Below are positions 45,879 through 62,232 of a stretch of DNA of 64,000 nucleotides, piece after piece. Both the position numbers and the translations under genes were made by a program. How positions within the stretch are numbered: the stretch's first letter is position 1; each line of letters begins with the position of its first letter. The DNA is taken from NCBI RefSeq assembly GCF_024679095.1, contig NC_066517.1:1748107-1812106 (forward strand), written 5' to 3'. Under the pieces are notes generated by a model that was not told the DNA's origin, ran no database searches, and saw only the letters and a list, made by a program, of their open reading frames with translations. This stretch comes from Eriocheir sinensis (Eukaryota > Arthropoda > Malacostraca > Decapoda > Varunidae).

Positions 45879-46779
45879 ACTTGTTTATGGCGGAATGGGG
45901 GTCATTTTCGGACCTATATATTATTTTTCACGCGTTAGGTTTAGTATTTTGTCTTAGTTAGTTACCTCATTTTCTCCTTTATTTTTTTCATTCCTGTCCA
46001 TATACAAAACTGCTTCCGTTGGTCTTCTTCTTTTTTCTTTTCTTACGTTAGTCATCTTCAGCGTTTTAGTTGTTATTTTCGCGGTTCACTTTAGATCTCT
46101 GTCCCGGAGTTACGTTTCCCTCTAAATTAAGCACCCTGTCTGTTTCGGATTAGGTAGGCCTTAGACATATGAATCAAGGCTTATTTTATTACAGCTATTC
46201 AAGGCCTACGTTTAGATATCTGTATACTAGACTTTATTTTCTTATTCGGTCTTCTTTTAACAAACTACAGTGCGTATTCTATTTTCGGTAAATATTAGAT
46301 ATACATATTTAATCAAAGGCCCAACAATCGTCTGTACACTCACCAAAGCCTTCCATTGTGTCTGCCAGGCTCACACGCACTCACGTACGAGGTAGATACA
46401 ACCCAATACGTACCTACGAGGGAGAAAGAGAAAGAATTATCAGCCACAGTAGAAAAATGGGATCCTCTCGAGCCAGATTCATGTTATAGCAGGTAACAGA
46501 TAGCCTCCCAGGTGTGTGATGACCAGAAAATCACACCCGATAAACACGCCTTAAGGGAACGAAGCGCTTGCAACACCTCTCGCCTCTCTCACACATCAAC
46601 ACATCCACACTTCATCCATCATTTAAAGGGACCTGATACTTCCTCCTAAACCTTCGCCCTTGCTGTCCTTCATCTTCCACCTTTGATTAGATAGTTAGTG
46701 TGGCTTGTCACAAACAGCCTCGTAAGGACCATCAAGTCTGCTGTTGTTTGTTCCTCCTTCGTGTTTTTTTGTATTCACT
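45879..46779. other. Unassigned, AT-leaning
   Basis: No repeat or gene recognised. Confidence 0.5.
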
Positions 46780-47760
46780 CTCCGTCCCTGCACTCTTATC
46801 TCCCTTTCTTCTCCCTCCCACGCTCTCTCTTGCAGCTATATCATCACCACCCCCTCATCTTCCCCCTCTTCCCATCGTTGAAAAGTACCAGACACTCCCT
46901 TCTCTCCTTTCTCCTTTCCTGCACTCTCTCTCTCTGTCCCTCTCCTCTCTCCCCCAAGCTCTCTCTTCCAGCTATATCATCACCACCTCTTCAGCTTGCC
47001 CCTCTTCTCATCACTGGTCCCTCCTCTCATCGTTGAAAACTACCAGACACTACTTTCCCTCCCCTCTTCTTCCCTGCACTCTTATCTCCCTCTAGTCTCT
47101 CTTCCAGGCTCTCTCTTCCAGCTATATCATCGCCACCTCCTAATCCTGCTCCTCTTCGAATCATTGTTCCCTCTTCTCATCGTTGAAAAGTACCAGACAC
47201 TCGCTGCCCTCCAGGCTCCTTCCCTGCACTCTCTCTGTCCCTCTCAGCTCTCCCCACCTACCTCTATCCAGCTATATAATCACTACCACGTCAGCTTTCC
47301 TATCTTCGAATCACTGTTAGCTCTTCTATTTGTTTAAGATTACTTGCCACTCCCTTCTCTCCCTTCTCCTTCCCTGCACTATCTCTGCCCCTCTCATCTC
47401 TCCTCCACCTATCCCTATCTAGCTCCACCACTGCCCCATATCGTGTCCCCCTTCCCAGCTCATCTACTATTTAAAGTACAAGATTGCAACTTCTCTAACC
47501 TTGCAATTTTATCTCTTCTCTCTCTCCTCTCTCTCTCCCATACACCCCTATCCAGCTGTATCATCCCGACCTCCTCATCTTGTCCCTTCCCAGTTCATCT
47601 ATCATCTAAAAGTACCAGATGATTACTCCTCCCTCTCCTTTCTCCTCTTACTCCTCTCTCTATCCCATACAAACCTACCAAGCAGTCTCATCACCACCTC
47701 TTCATGTTGTGCTCTACCTCCTCCTTCTCTTCCTCCTTCACCTCCAGGATCCAAAAATAG
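46780..47760. repeat. Minisatellite M2, unit about 128-150 bp, seven copies
   Basis: CAGCTATATCATCACCACC-type phrases recur at about 46836, 46972, 47122, 47272, 47421, 47555 and 47683. They are followed by CATCGTTGAAAAGTACCAGA and CCTGCACTCTC. Later units are more diverged. Confidence 0.9.
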
Positions 47761-48315
47761 GGACAGGTCTTGCTTCAACACTGCCACGTCACTTCATCGC
47801 AAAGGCATGAAAATGACAACTCGAAGGGAGGAACATGCGTGGAAGCAGGCAAGGGAAGGTTAATTAAGGAAGCCCCGTTCATGCAGGAGGAGGTTCTATG
47901 TTTTACGAAGGGGATCGCTAGAGTAAGAAACGGTATAAAAAGCGCGTTGACGGATTTTCGAAGGGAGAAGGTGATGCGATTGACGTGGTGTTGAGGGAGC
48001 CGTGAATGATTGGAGGGAAGGAAGATTAGGTGAAAATAGATGACTGGGAAAAATAAGTAGGTAGGAACAGGGGAAAAGAGAGAGAGAGAGAGACGGGCAG
48101 ACAAACAGACAGGCAGAAAAATAGACACACAAGAGACAAGCTGACAGACCAACACGAAAAAAAGGAGGTGGAAAAGGAAGTCAAATAAAAACAAGCAAAA
48201 GAGAAAGAAGGAAGCAAGAGAATATGAAGAAGAAAAAAGAAGTCTTGGGCGGCATATAAGAAGAACTAAAGGAGGACTGGAGGGAGTGAGGGAGAGAGGG
48301 AAGGAGCGAAGAGAG
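47761..48315. other. Mixed then purine-rich spacer
   Basis: No gene recognised. Confidence 0.5.
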
Positions 48316-48448
48316 GAATGAATGAATTTACATAGATTTACATAGAAAATCAGACCACACAGACCCCATGGTCCAGACTTGGTGGTCTGTCCTTAAACCT
48401 AAGTGATTTTACATTAATCAGAAGACTCCAAAACGTTGCATTTCTACT

Positions 48449-48802
48449 CTAGTTGATATTAAGTTGAAGGAAGTGACGGTCGAGCTTATTTTTGAAGGAG
48501 TCAATCGTGTTACACTGGACCACTGATGGTGGAAGCTTATTCCATTCTCGCACTACAACGTTGGTGAAGAAAAATTTGGTGCAATCTGAATTTACTTGTC
48601 TACATCTGAGTTTTACGCCATTGTTCCTCGTGCGCAGACTGTCATCGATCATAAACAATGTTGATCTGTCTACATTCGTGAAACCATTAAGTATTTTAAA
48701 ACATTCGATCAATTTTCCTCGGAGGCGACGTTTCTCAAGAGAGAACATGTTAAAGATAGAAAGCCTTTCTTCGTAGGATTTGTTGCGCAAGGAAGGGATC
48801 AT
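48449..48802 (-). pseudogene. C-terminal part of the CR1-like RT
   Basis: The frame reads MIPSLRNKSYEERL, RRLRGKLIECFKIL and FFFTNVVVREWNKLPPSVV, and ends FLQLNIN. This is the characteristic C-terminal domain of CR1-like RT proteins. It joins the core frame through the slip near 48860. The 3' UTR follows to 48316. Confidence 0.9.
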
Positions 48803-48828
48803 TTTCGTTGCCCGACGCTGAACACCTT

Positions 48829-49821
48829 CTAATTTAGCAATATCCTTTGCATGGTGGGGGGACCAAACTGTACCGCATATTCCAAGTGGGGTCTGACTAA
48901 ACTGTTGTAGAGCGGGAGTATTACATCTTTATTCTTGAATACAAAGTTTCTTTTAATGAAGCCCAACATTCTGTTCGCTTTATTTGCTGCATCGATGCAT
49001 TGCTGTGAGAATTTGAGGTTTGACGCGATTTTGACCCCCAAGTCTTTGACGCATTGAACGCTTTTGAGTTTAACGCCGCGCATTTCGTAATCGAACTTCT
49101 TATTCCTCGTTCCAACTTGAAGGACCTGGCACTTGTCTACGTTAAAGGGCATCTCCCATCTATCCGACCAAGCTGAAATTTTGTGCAAATCCTCTTGGAG
49201 GCTTTGCCTGTCTTCGTCAGTGAGAACCGAGTTACCAATCTTTGTGTCGTCTGCAAATTTACTAATGCGGTTATTGAGTCCAACATCCACGTCGTTAATG
49301 TAAATAATGAAGAGCACTGGGCCAAGGACCGAGCCCTGAGGGACGCCACTAGTGACAGGCGCCCACTCTGAGTTAAATCCGTCGATCACTACTCTTTGTT
49401 GTCTGTTGCTCAACCAATTCGCGATCCATTGGTTTACTTGACCGTCAATATCTATTTGCTTTAATTTGTAAAGTAATTTATGATGCGGGACTTTATCAAA
49501 CGCTTTCTGGAAATCAAGATAGACTACGTCCAGTGATTTGGTTACGTCATAAACAGTGAAGAGGTCGTTATAAAAGGTTAATAGGTTTGATAGGCAGGAT
49601 CTTTTGTTTCGGAAACCATGTTGTGAGTCCCCAATCAATGAGTGGCTTTCAAGGTAACTCACAATTTTGTCTCTAATTATGCCCTCAAGTAGCTTACCTA
49701 CAACCGAAGTTAGACTGATGGGCCTGTAATTACCTGGTACTTTTTTGTCTCCTTTCTTGAAAATCGGTGTCACATTAGCCTTTTTCCAATCTGAAGGGAC
49801 GATGCCTTGTCGCAAGGACAT
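48829..49821 (-). pseudogene. RT core of CR1-like element
   Basis: The 330-residue frame has NYRPISLTSV at 31-40, LDFQKAFDKVPHHKLL at 102-117, SGVPQGSVLGPVLF at 158-171 and the catalytic FADD at 189-192. It then covers RPHLEYAVQFG near the end. A one-base slip in a C run near 48860 moves the C-terminus (continuing as a KLEGVQRR-type phrase) into the frame of 48449-48802. The catalytic residues are intact. Confidence 0.92.
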
Positions 49822-50430
49822 ATTGAATACGGTTGTGAGGGAGGAGTATTTCGCTCTTCGTTTCTTTCAGCAGAGTTGGATATACTTTGTCAGGTCCAGG
49901 ACTTTTATTTGTTTTAAGTGAATGGAGAGCTTTAAGGACTTCATCGGTTGTTATTTCAAAATTAGGCAATGCATGCTCGAGATTTACAATAGTACTGGTG
50001 TTGGTGGTAGCGAGAGGAAGACTGTTAGTATTAAACACCGAGGAAAAGTAATTGTTTAAGAGGTTTGCAATGTGTTGGCTGTCAGTCACTAGTGCACCGT
50101 CGCTGTTTGTTAAAGGTCCAATACCACTTTTGATCGCCTTTCTGTTGTTTATGTAACTGAAGAAAGATTTCGGGTTATTTTTACAGTTGGCTGCAATATT
50201 TTCTTCATATCTACGCTTTGCCTGACCTACTAGTCTTTTTACTCGTCGCCTGGCATCATTATAGAGTCTAATGTTCTCGGGCGTGCTTTGTTCTTTCTTT
50301 AACCTGTAAAACAATTTTCTCTCATTGACTGATTGTTTAATTTCGCTATTAAACCACGGTGGGCTTTTATTAGTGTTAATTCGCTTCTCGCACAAGGGAC
50401 GAATGTGTTCTGCTGAGTGAGTAAGTGATT
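49775..50430 (-). pseudogene. Linker and N-terminal RT of CR1-like element
   Basis: The frame contains PPWFNSEIKQSV, a Lys/Arg-rich linker and NKSPGPDKVYP, the standard lead-in to the RT. It begins after the stop near 50431 that follows the endonuclease. A change of one or two bases near 49,845 breaks the link to the RT core, which continues as NMSLRQGIVPSDWKK in another frame. Ser/Thr-rich text lies at the middle of the segment. Confidence 0.85.
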
Positions 50431-50652
50431 TTTAAAACAGCCAGGCTTCCTCTACGTTGCCGTCATCTGATAGTTGTATTTCTGTTAGTTTTTGTCGGAT
50501 TTCTATGAAGTTAGCTCTTTTGAAATTGGGCACCTTTACTTTATTTTCAGTCACTGATGATTGAGCTTTAATGTCGACGCGCACTAATTTATGATCGCAA
50601 GAACCGAGGTGTTCTCCTACCGTGACACTACTGACAAGGTTATCTTGGGTCG

Positions 50653-51204
50653 TTATAACAAGGTCAGTATATTATTTTGTCGAGTTGGCTCAGAAACCAT
50701 TTGGCTTAGATAATTTTCTTCTAGAAATTCGATCATTCTATGTGACTCGCCTTCTGTACCTGACAGTGTCGCCCAGTCGATATGGGGGAGGTTAAAGTCT
50801 CCTAATATCAGTGAGTCGTTGTTATTAAGTGACTGCCTTAAGACGCTGTACATTTCAAGGTCGTCATCGAGTGATTGCCCGGGAGGTCTGTAGGTGACAG
50901 ATATATTTAAATTGACTTTTGCAATGTTTACTCGCACGCACAAATGTTCAACGTTACTGTTTCCCGGTGTTTTGTCGGTGGGTTGCAAATAGCTTTTGAC
51001 ATAAAGGGCGACGCCACCGCCTCTACGGTTTACACGATCTTTGTTGAAGAGTCTGTAGCCATCTATGTTGTATTCGGAACTTAAATCAATATTTGTGGTG
51101 TCGATAAATGTTTCGGTTATAGCAATTATGTCAAAATTTTCTGTTAAAGCAAGACATCTCAGTTCATCAAATTTGTTTCTTAGGCTACGCGCATGAGAGT
51201 ACAT
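50653..51204 (-). pseudogene. Endonuclease domain of CR1-like element
   Basis: The frame opens with MYSHARSLRNKFDEL, the usual start region of such endonucleases. ITETFIDT is at about residues 29-36, RRGGGVALYVK at about 60-70 and LILGDFNLPHIDW at about 132-144. A one-base shift near 50,665 moves the continuation (DLVITT, then CDHKLVRVDIKA with the conserved DH pair) into the next frame, which stays open until a TAA near 50431. This would have nicked the target for priming. Confidence 0.88.
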
Positions 51205-51215
51205 ACGTGACCCAG

Positions 51216-51329
51216 ACTAATTATTATGGCGCAGGCTGGCGTGGCGGGGAGGACTGCGTTCCTGCGAGCCTCCGGAGATGAAGCCGAGGCGTGGAGGCAG
51301 ACGAATGAGGGGAAAAGAGGCGAGAGAGG
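51216..51329. other. Unassigned GC-richer spacer
   Basis: Nothing recognised. Confidence 0.4.
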
Positions 51330-51960
51330 CACGGGAGGAAGGTCACGGATGAGCAAATGAGACGTAAGGGAGGAATATGTAATGGAGAGAAGGTTTGCGA
51401 AATGACCCGTGGAAAAGGAACCAGATTTGAACATTAGGAATAACTGGAAGATAGGAAAAAAAGTATAAAAGGCAGGAAGGTCACGGATGATTAAATGGGA
51501 CGCAAGGGAAGAATATGCAATAGAGACGAGTGTAAGGTTTATGATACTGTTTGTGGTAATGGAAGTAGACCTGAACGTTAGGAATAATTGAAGTCAGGCA
51601 AAAATGTGTGCAAGTAATTAAGAAAGGAGAAAGGTCACGGATGATTAAATGGGACGCAAGGGAAGAATATGCAACACAGAGGAGTTGAAGGTTTATGTAG
51701 TGGCTTGTTAAGGAAACCAAATTGAAGGAGAGGAATAAATGGAAGTTGGGAAAAAGAGATTTGAACAGAAGGAAGGAAGGAAGGAAAGTCACCGAAGAAG
51801 GAATTCAATAGAGACGAATAGAAGATTCATCAAAATGGTTTGTTGTAGTGAAATGGCTTCAGTGATAGCTATATATTATTTGAATGTGCGCAAAATAGGT
51901 ATCAAAGGATCAAGGCTTAGCAAATGACTATGGAGAGAATGCAATAGAAGCGAGCAGAGG
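51330..51960. repeat. Minisatellite M3, unit about 138-155 bp, four copies
   Basis: AAGGTCACGGATGATTAAATG recurs at about 51341, 51479 and 51634, with a decayed copy at 51786. It is followed by GGGAAGAATATGCAATAGAG and TTAGGAATAA phrases. Confidence 0.9.
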
Positions 51961-52002
51961 TGTTAAGTAAACTATCTGTTGAAATTAGGCAGAATAGGCA
52001 GG

Positions 52003-52004
52003 TT

Positions 52005-52035
<31 letters not shown>

Positions 52036-52110
52036 GGATACGGCTCAAGGGCAACAAAAAGAGTACAAAAAAGCCCACTACTCGCCGCTCCCACAAAAGT
52101 AAAAAGTAAA
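52003..52110 (-). mobile_element. 3'-end fragment of a family 2-like element
   Basis: A T run at 52003-52027 (poly(A) on the minus strand) is followed by ACATCAAAGG, GGGCAACAAAAAGAGTAC and CTACTCGCCGCTCCCA, the same phrases as at 62105-62221. Reverse-complemented, the GGGAGCGGCGAGTAG phrase matches the 3' UTR at 15720-15845. The 5' limit is unclear. Confidence 0.8.
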
Positions 52111-52656
<546 letters not shown>

Positions 52657-53064
52657 GAGATGGGAAAAGAGTTACAGAAAGTTACATATTCACGTACTTT
52701 TTTGGGGTGGTGGGAGAGTTTTTCTTTTAGAGGTAGTTTATCTCCGTCACACTGTTGTCTCTTCCATCACATCCTCACACTCTCTAATATCCACCGTTTA
52801 CTCTCTAACACCCTCCCTCCCTCACACACTCTACACAAAAGTCATTCCAGTGGTTAGAAATGTTCCCTTGAATTTCCCATCACCTTTATCATCCCCTGCC
52901 CTCTGCCGGTGGACGAGGACTTCGGGGAGGGCGAGAGAAGTGCGAGGGAAGGAAAACAGAGCAAAACAAAAGTGGAGATGAAGTCGCTAGAGGAGGAGAA
53001 AGAGGAGGAGGAGGAGCTGAGAGTGAAGAGTAAGAGCGACAGTGATGGAATTTAGATTGTTTTA

Positions 53065-53068
<4 letters not shown>
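52657..53068. other. Unassigned spacer
   Basis: CT-rich then purine-rich. Nothing recognised. Confidence 0.5.

Positions 53069-53143
<75 letters not shown>
53069..53143. repeat. (GT)n microsatellite
   Basis: A pure GT run followed by GAGAGAGT-rich purine sequence. Confidence 0.97.
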
Positions 53144-53149
<6 letters not shown>

Positions 53150-53341
53150 TTTGAGAGAGTGAGAAAGTGAGAGAGAAGGAGGGAGAGAAAGAAATACAAA
53201 ACAAAGAAGGAAAAACGTCAAGGAGAATGAGATGGCAAAGGAATGATGGAATGAGAAATGAGAATCCATGAAGGAAGAAGAAAGGAAGAGAAAAAAGAAG
53301 AGGGATAAATAGGAGAGAGAGGAGAGAGAGGGTTCTGGGTA

Positions 53342-54296
<955 letters not shown>

Positions 54297-56217
54297 CCAG
54301 AGGCGACATGTGCCCCACCGAGAGTTTACCACCAGACCAGCGGATCAACCATGGTTTGGTTACCGCTGCCGTGTTGCTGCTGACGCTAAGTATTCAGCGT
54401 GGCTCCGCTACAAGCGGAACCCGACTCGGCGCAACAAGGTCCTGCACCGTGCGGCCTGCAGGAGGATGGTGGTGACCAGCAAGTGGGCCATAAGGAAGTG
54501 GGAGGAAGACATGAGGCGCAAGCTGTGTGGAGCAGGGGTAGGAAATAAGACCTGGTGGTCCCTCGTCAAGGAAAGGCAGGGGATCAGCCGCCAGGACGCG
54601 ATTCCTCCCCTCTCAAGACAGAATGGAGCAGTGGCCACCAGCAGCAAGGATAAAGCCCAGCTGCTGGCCAGTCTCTTCGCCGAGAAGATGAAGGTGGATA
54701 ACCCCGGACAGACACCGCCACATCTGGAACAGCAGTGCGAGGAGACTGTCACGAAAGTGGAAGTGACACAGGTGTTGGTCGAGCGCCTGCTGCGAGGGCT
54801 GGACACCCAGAAGGCGACCGGCCCCGATGACCTCAGCCCGCACCTGCTGAAGCAGTGTGCCCCTCTCACCACAGTCTTCTCTGCCTGCCTCCGGGAAAAC
54901 ACCTGGCCATCGGCGTGGAAAGAGGCTCGAGTGGTTCCCGTCCACAAGAGGAGCTCCAGGTCTGACCCCAAAAACTACCGGCACATCTCCTTGCTGTCTG
55001 TGGTGGGGAAAGTGTTCGAGAGGGTCGTGGCGGACGTAGTCTGTCGCCACCTCAAGGACAACTACCTCCTCTCGGACCAACAGTATGGGTTCAGACCTGG
55101 CCGGTCCACCTCTGATCTGCTGATGCTCCTCACCAAGAACTGGCAGGACGCTTTTGACGACGGCCTGGACACTGTCGTGGTAGCCCTGGACATAGCGGGT
55201 GCCTTTGACAGGGTGTGGCACGGAGGTCTCCTTGAAAAACTCCGTGCTAAGGGCATCCAAGGTGACCTCCTTCAGCTCCTGGGAGACTACCTCCAAGGAA
55301 GGACCCTCCAGGTTGTCGTCAACGGGCAGACGTCCGACTCCTTGCCAGTGGAGGCATCAGTGCCACAGGGCTCAGTGCTAGGGCCAGTTCTGTGGAACAT
55401 ATATGTGGACGACCTTCTCCGGCAGCTACCAGCAGTCTCAGCTTACGCTGATGACTGCACTCTCTCCTGCACCTACCCCAGACAAGACTGTGGGCGAGCT
55501 GCTGACGAGGTCAATCAGCAGCTGAAGGTGCTACAGGAGTGGGGTGCCCGCTGGCAGGTGACCTTTGCTCCAGAGAAGACCCAGGCCATGGTGGTCTCTC
55601 GATCCCCCACTGCCAGGCCAGCAGTGGAGGGGAAGCTAAGCTTTGGTGGCGTCCCCCTCCCACTCCAGGAATCCGTCAAGATTCTAGGAGTGGAAGTGGA
55701 TCGAGGGCTACGGTTTGACAGCCACATCAAACACATTGCCCAAAGGCCTCCCACAGAGTCTCCTGCCTGCGAAGGTGGCCAGCTTCCTCGACAAAAAGGG
55801 AGGCTGTTGCTCTACAAGGCCCAGATACGGCCTTACCTGGAGTACGCTGCCCTCTCTTGGATGTCGTGTGCTGCCTCGCACAGCAGGAGACTCGACGCCA
55901 TCCAGAGACGGGCACTGCGACTGGTGGATGCAGCAGACCCCCAACCGGGCAGGAAACTCTCAGCTCCGTCGACTCCTTGGAACACCGCAGGGACAGCTGC
56001 TCTTGTGGTGTTACATAAGGCACAAGTGCAGGAGTGCCACATCTGGTGGGCTTACGCCAACCTCCGAGAGTCGCCACGCGGGACACAGTGCTATCCCGTG
56101 GTGACGCAGTGGAGGTGCCGTGTTCCCGTACCAGCCAGAACCAAATCAACTTTTCGGGAAGAGTCTGCCGGATGTGGAACATGTTCACGGCCTGTATACC
56201 AAACATCCGGGAGATGA
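54297..56217 (+). pseudogene. Reverse transcriptase of family 1, copy 2
   Basis: The frame is open from 54229, but homology starts near 54,297 (VPHREFTTRPADQPWFGYRC). LRGLDTQKATGPDDLSPHLL leads into NYRHISLLSV, LDIAGAFDRVWH, ASVPQGSVLGPVLWN (PQGS at 55363-55374) and the catalytic YADD at 55444-55455. ASV replaces the usual GV before PQGS. Between about 55742 and 55797 three small indels cancel out, shown by SHRVSCLR and KVASFLDKKG reading in other frames. After about 55,965 the C-terminus shifts again (a QNQINFSGRVCRMWNMF phrase in the third frame). A TGA follows at 56215-56217. Confidence 0.9.
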
Positions 56218-56359
56218 ACACCCAAAAATAAAACTGTCGGCCCACCACTGGAGGGCTCACTCCCCACCCACTGACACTCGTGGTGGAGCAGTGACACGAG
56301 TGTAGTGCAGTGCGCTCAGATATAGTGTGTATTGGCTGGTTTATTTTTTATTTTTTATA

Positions 56360-56460
<101 letters not shown>

Positions 56461-56585
56461 ATAGTTTATGTAGTTATTTTATATAGTTTTATTCTGCCCT
56501 TCGAATAGGCAGCACACGACAGTGCACCTTTGGGAATGTAAATATCATACATGTGCCTATGTGTAAATAAAAAAAATAAAAAAAA

Positions 56586-59229
<2,644 letters not shown>

Positions 59230-59960
59230 GGTATGCTTCTAATTTGCATCTTTAGTTTTCTTTTTATCATATAACTCAAGTATTTTCATATTCCCAACAG
59301 CTTTCACTTTCGTTTATTCACGTTTATTCTTCCCATTTCAGTGTTATCACGGCTGAGTTGGTGTGCTTTCTCATTTTACTTTTTTCATCTTTTTTCTTTC
59401 CCTAACTCTTTTGTTTTCTTTTTATCATATAGCTCAAGTATTTTCATATTCCCAATAGCTTTTGCTTTCTTTTATTCATATTTTTCTTCCCATTTCAGTG
59501 TTATCACGGCTGAGTTGGTGTGCTTTCTCATTTTACTCTCTATCATCTTTTTTCTTTCCCTAACTTTCCTTAGAGATGATCATATTGGCATTTTCATTTC
59601 CTTCCCTTTAATAACTTTTTCCGCTTCCCACTTTTTATGTTATCACGGTTGAGTTAATGTGCGTTCTCATTTTACTCTATTTCTTCTTTTACTTTCCCTA
59701 ACTTTCACGTATTGCTCATATTGCCATTCTCCTTTGATTCCCTTTATTAACATTATCTTCTTTCCACCTTTATGCTATTCCGGTTGAGTTGATGCGCTTT
59801 CTCAATTTTAATCTATTTCGTATTTTTTATAACTTTCTCGTATGCTTCTATTGCCATTCTCCTGCAATTTTCCTTTATTTACATTTTTTCTCCACTTTTA
59901 TATTTTCACGTTTGAGTTGTGTTTTTTTCTCTTTTAAGTCTCGTCCGTCTAATTCTCCTG
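59230..59960. repeat. Minisatellite M4, unit about 140-157 bp, about five copies
   Basis: GTTATCACGGCTGAGTTGGTG recurs at about 59343, 59500, 59638 and 59778 with growing divergence, and a trace near 59899. CTTTCTCATTTTACT, TTTCTTTCCCTAAC and TTTTCATATTCCCA are companion phrases. Confidence 0.88.
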
Positions 59961-60354
59961 ACTTCCATGTATCCGTGTATCACCCTTTCTCTTTCTTTCA
60001 CGGTCATTGTACTTTTCCCTCCCAACTCCTCGGCTCTTATTACAGTTTCCCTTACGCAACAGAAAACGGGCGGCGTGTGTTTATTTGGAGAGTGCCCAGA
60101 GTTTCAATTTTCTTTTCAAGCTCGGGACTTAACTTTATCAGCGTTAATATCTGGCGGAGAAGTCTGGTAAATCTGATTATAGTGTTTGAGTCTGTAAAGG
60201 CAATAGACGGCTCGAGCTTCAGCCATTCTTTCTGCCTTTTTTTTCTTTCTTCTCTGTTGTCTTCACTCATGTCTATTGTTACTCTTTCCTTCTTATTCTT
60301 TTAGTTGTGTTCTCCGTTCCTACTCTTGGTTTTCTCCACTATTCTCTTGTTATT
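59961..60354. other. Pyrimidine-rich spacer with a mixed core
   Basis: 60050-60220 is of higher complexity but has no recognisable domain. Confidence 0.5.
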
Positions 60355-60835
60355 TCCTTCCTTTATCTTGTTATTCCATTCTCTCTTTCTGTCTCACTTT
60401 TCCTCTACTTTCCTGTCCTTCATCGCCTCTTTTTCCCTTGCTTTATCTTGTTATCCATTCTCTCTTTCTGTTTCACTTGTCCTCTCCTTTCCTGTCCTTC
60501 ATGGCCTCTTTTTCCCTTGCTTTATCTTGTTATCCATTCTCTCTTTCTGTTTCACTTGTCCTCTCCTTTTCTCTCCTTCATGGCCTCTTTTTCCCTTGCT
60601 TTATCTTGTTATCCATTCTCTCTTTCTGTTTCACTTGTCCTCTCCTTTTCTCTCCTTCATGGCCTCTTTTTCCCTTGCTTTATCTTGTTATCCATTCTCT
60701 CTTTCTGTTTCACTTGTCCTCTCCTATCCTCTCCTTCATGGCCTCTTTTTCCTTCCTCTATCTTGTTATCCATTCTCTCTTTCTGTTTCACTTGTCCTCT
60801 CCTTTCCTCTCCTTCATCCCCTCTTTTGCCACGTT
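60355..60835. repeat. Minisatellite, 79-bp unit, about six copies
   Basis: TTATCTTGTTATCCATTCTC starts at 60443, 60522, 60601 and 60680, exactly 79 bp apart, with edge copies at about 60364 and 60758. GTTTCACTTGTCCTCTCC and CTTCATGGCCTCTTTTTCC complete the unit. The 79-bp period cycles through the frames, so all three plus-strand frames are open through the array (the longest, 393 codons, reaches 61457). Confidence 0.95.
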
Positions 60836-62091
60836 GTTAATTTATCCAGTACTTTCTTTTGGTTTTTATCTGCCATTCTCTTGTTTCTCTTTCGCTCCCT
60901 GTATTGTTTTCCATCTTCTCTTTTGTGTTTTTCTGCCACTGTCCTGTTTCTGTTTCTATCCTGCATTTTCGTCCTCTTCCTCGCCTCATTTATTCTGTTG
61001 TTCACTTACTCCCTGTTCTGAATTGCCGACACTTAGTTGTAATTTCCTCTTCTTCATTCCCTCTCCTGTTACGTTTTACCAGTGCCGTGTTTCCCTCTCC
61101 TCGTTACTTTCTTTCCCTCTAGTATATTTCCAACACAGGTATTCCTTTTCTTCTCCTCTTATTTTATTCCTCTTTCTCTCTCCTGTATCTCCGTGTCATT
61201 GTTACTCTGTCCCTCTTCTATTTCATCCTCTCTTTTTAAATCCACATGTTTTTTTCCCCTTTTTTTGTTTCTCCGATTGTGTTACTTTACCTCTCTTTTT
61301 ATCCTCTTCTCTTTTCACTTTTCTAAACATCAAACTATTTTCTTTCCATCTTTTCTTGTCTTCTTTATTCCTTTATACACATTACCAAAACCGTGCCACC
61401 CTTTCCTTCCCTTCTCTTTTTAATACTTCTCATTTATCTCCAGTTTTCCGAGATTAAGAGCTAGGCGTTTTTCGTGTTATTTTACGATTTCGCAAGAGCC
61501 ATAATTTCCCAAGTAACGTTTCATTTGGTTAATAACATGCAACTTATGATAATTGGGATGTACTGCAGCGCCCGTTATTAGTTTTCATTAGTAAGAGCAC
61601 AACCTCCTCCACCCACCCACCTCCCCATCCCCACACGCGTCATAACTGCTTGCCACCCTTTCATCCTTCACGCCCTCGCACTCACCTAATTTGTAATCAA
61701 TCTATAGTGTTCTGTTTACCCGTCTCATCACCCCTCCCTTGCACGATAGCCCTCACTCGTCGCCCTCTCTCCCTTTCTCTCTTCACCCCCTGAAAATGCT
61801 CTCACTCGCTCACTCACTCAGCTCTTTAACTCGCCTTCATTTTTCTGGACTTCCCTCCTGACCTTGTCCTCATTCACCTCGTCCCTTAATTGGCTCTCAT
61901 CACGCCCAATAGGCAAATAGAATGTTCATTTATTGGGGTCTTTTTTCGGGGTTAAGCGTCATTGAGTTGGATGTAGAAGACAGACAGACTGACAGACTTA
62001 CACACACACATAAAAAGATGTTTGGTTTCTCTCACCGTCTCATGATTTCTATAGCTTATGTTCGTTTCCTTATCTTCCTTCTCCTTTATTT
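60836..62091. other. Pyrimidine-rich then mixed sequence
   Basis: 60836-61440 is CT-rich, 61440-61600 mixed, 61600-61900 C-rich, then mixed. No gene recognised. Confidence 0.6.
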
Positions 62092-62104
62092 GCTCTGTTT
62101 TTTT

Positions 62105-62221
62105 TACATCAAAGGTCAAGGGCAACAAAAAGAGTACGAAATAAAAAAGCCCGCTACTCGCCGCTCCCATAAAAGATAAAGCAAAAGAGCACCCAAAAGA
62201 GAGGTCAATTTCGGGTGGAGA
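62105..62221 (-). mobile_element. Short 3'-end retroelement insertion with target-site duplication
   Basis: The minus strand reads CTCCACCCGAAATTGACC, a GGGAGCGGCGAGTAGCGGGC phrase and ACCTTTGATGT, then poly(A) (the T run ending at 62104). GCTCTGTTTTT occurs on both sides (62092-62102 and 62222-62232). This is a full signature of target-primed reverse transcription that stopped after about 117 bases. Its 5' end overlaps the wording at the RT stop of the 44641 fragment, so it belongs to that subfamily of family 2. Confidence 0.88.
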
Positions 62222-62232
62222 GCTCTGTTTTT

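Larger units (their letters stand above)
48316..51215 (-). mobile_element. CR1-like non-LTR retrotransposon, near full length, decayed
   Basis: On the minus strand: endonuclease (51204 to about 50560), linker (to about 49900), RT (about 49850 to 48449) and a 3' UTR with GGACAGACCACCAAGTCTGG. It ends TATGTAAATTCATTCATTC. A short tandem 3' terminus instead of a poly(A) tail is typical of the CR1 group. Three frameshifts and one stop inactivate it. The 5' boundary is set where the endonuclease reading begins, so it may be slightly 5'-truncated. Confidence 0.9.

Noticed and set aside
54613..55296. 227-codon minus-strand frame
   Set aside because: It is antisense to the RT at 54297-56217, which has clear catalytic motifs.
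60276..61457. 393-codon Ser/Leu/Phe-rich frame
   Set aside because: It is driven by a 79-bp pyrimidine minisatellite; all frames are open there and no membrane protein architecture beyond composition can be argued.
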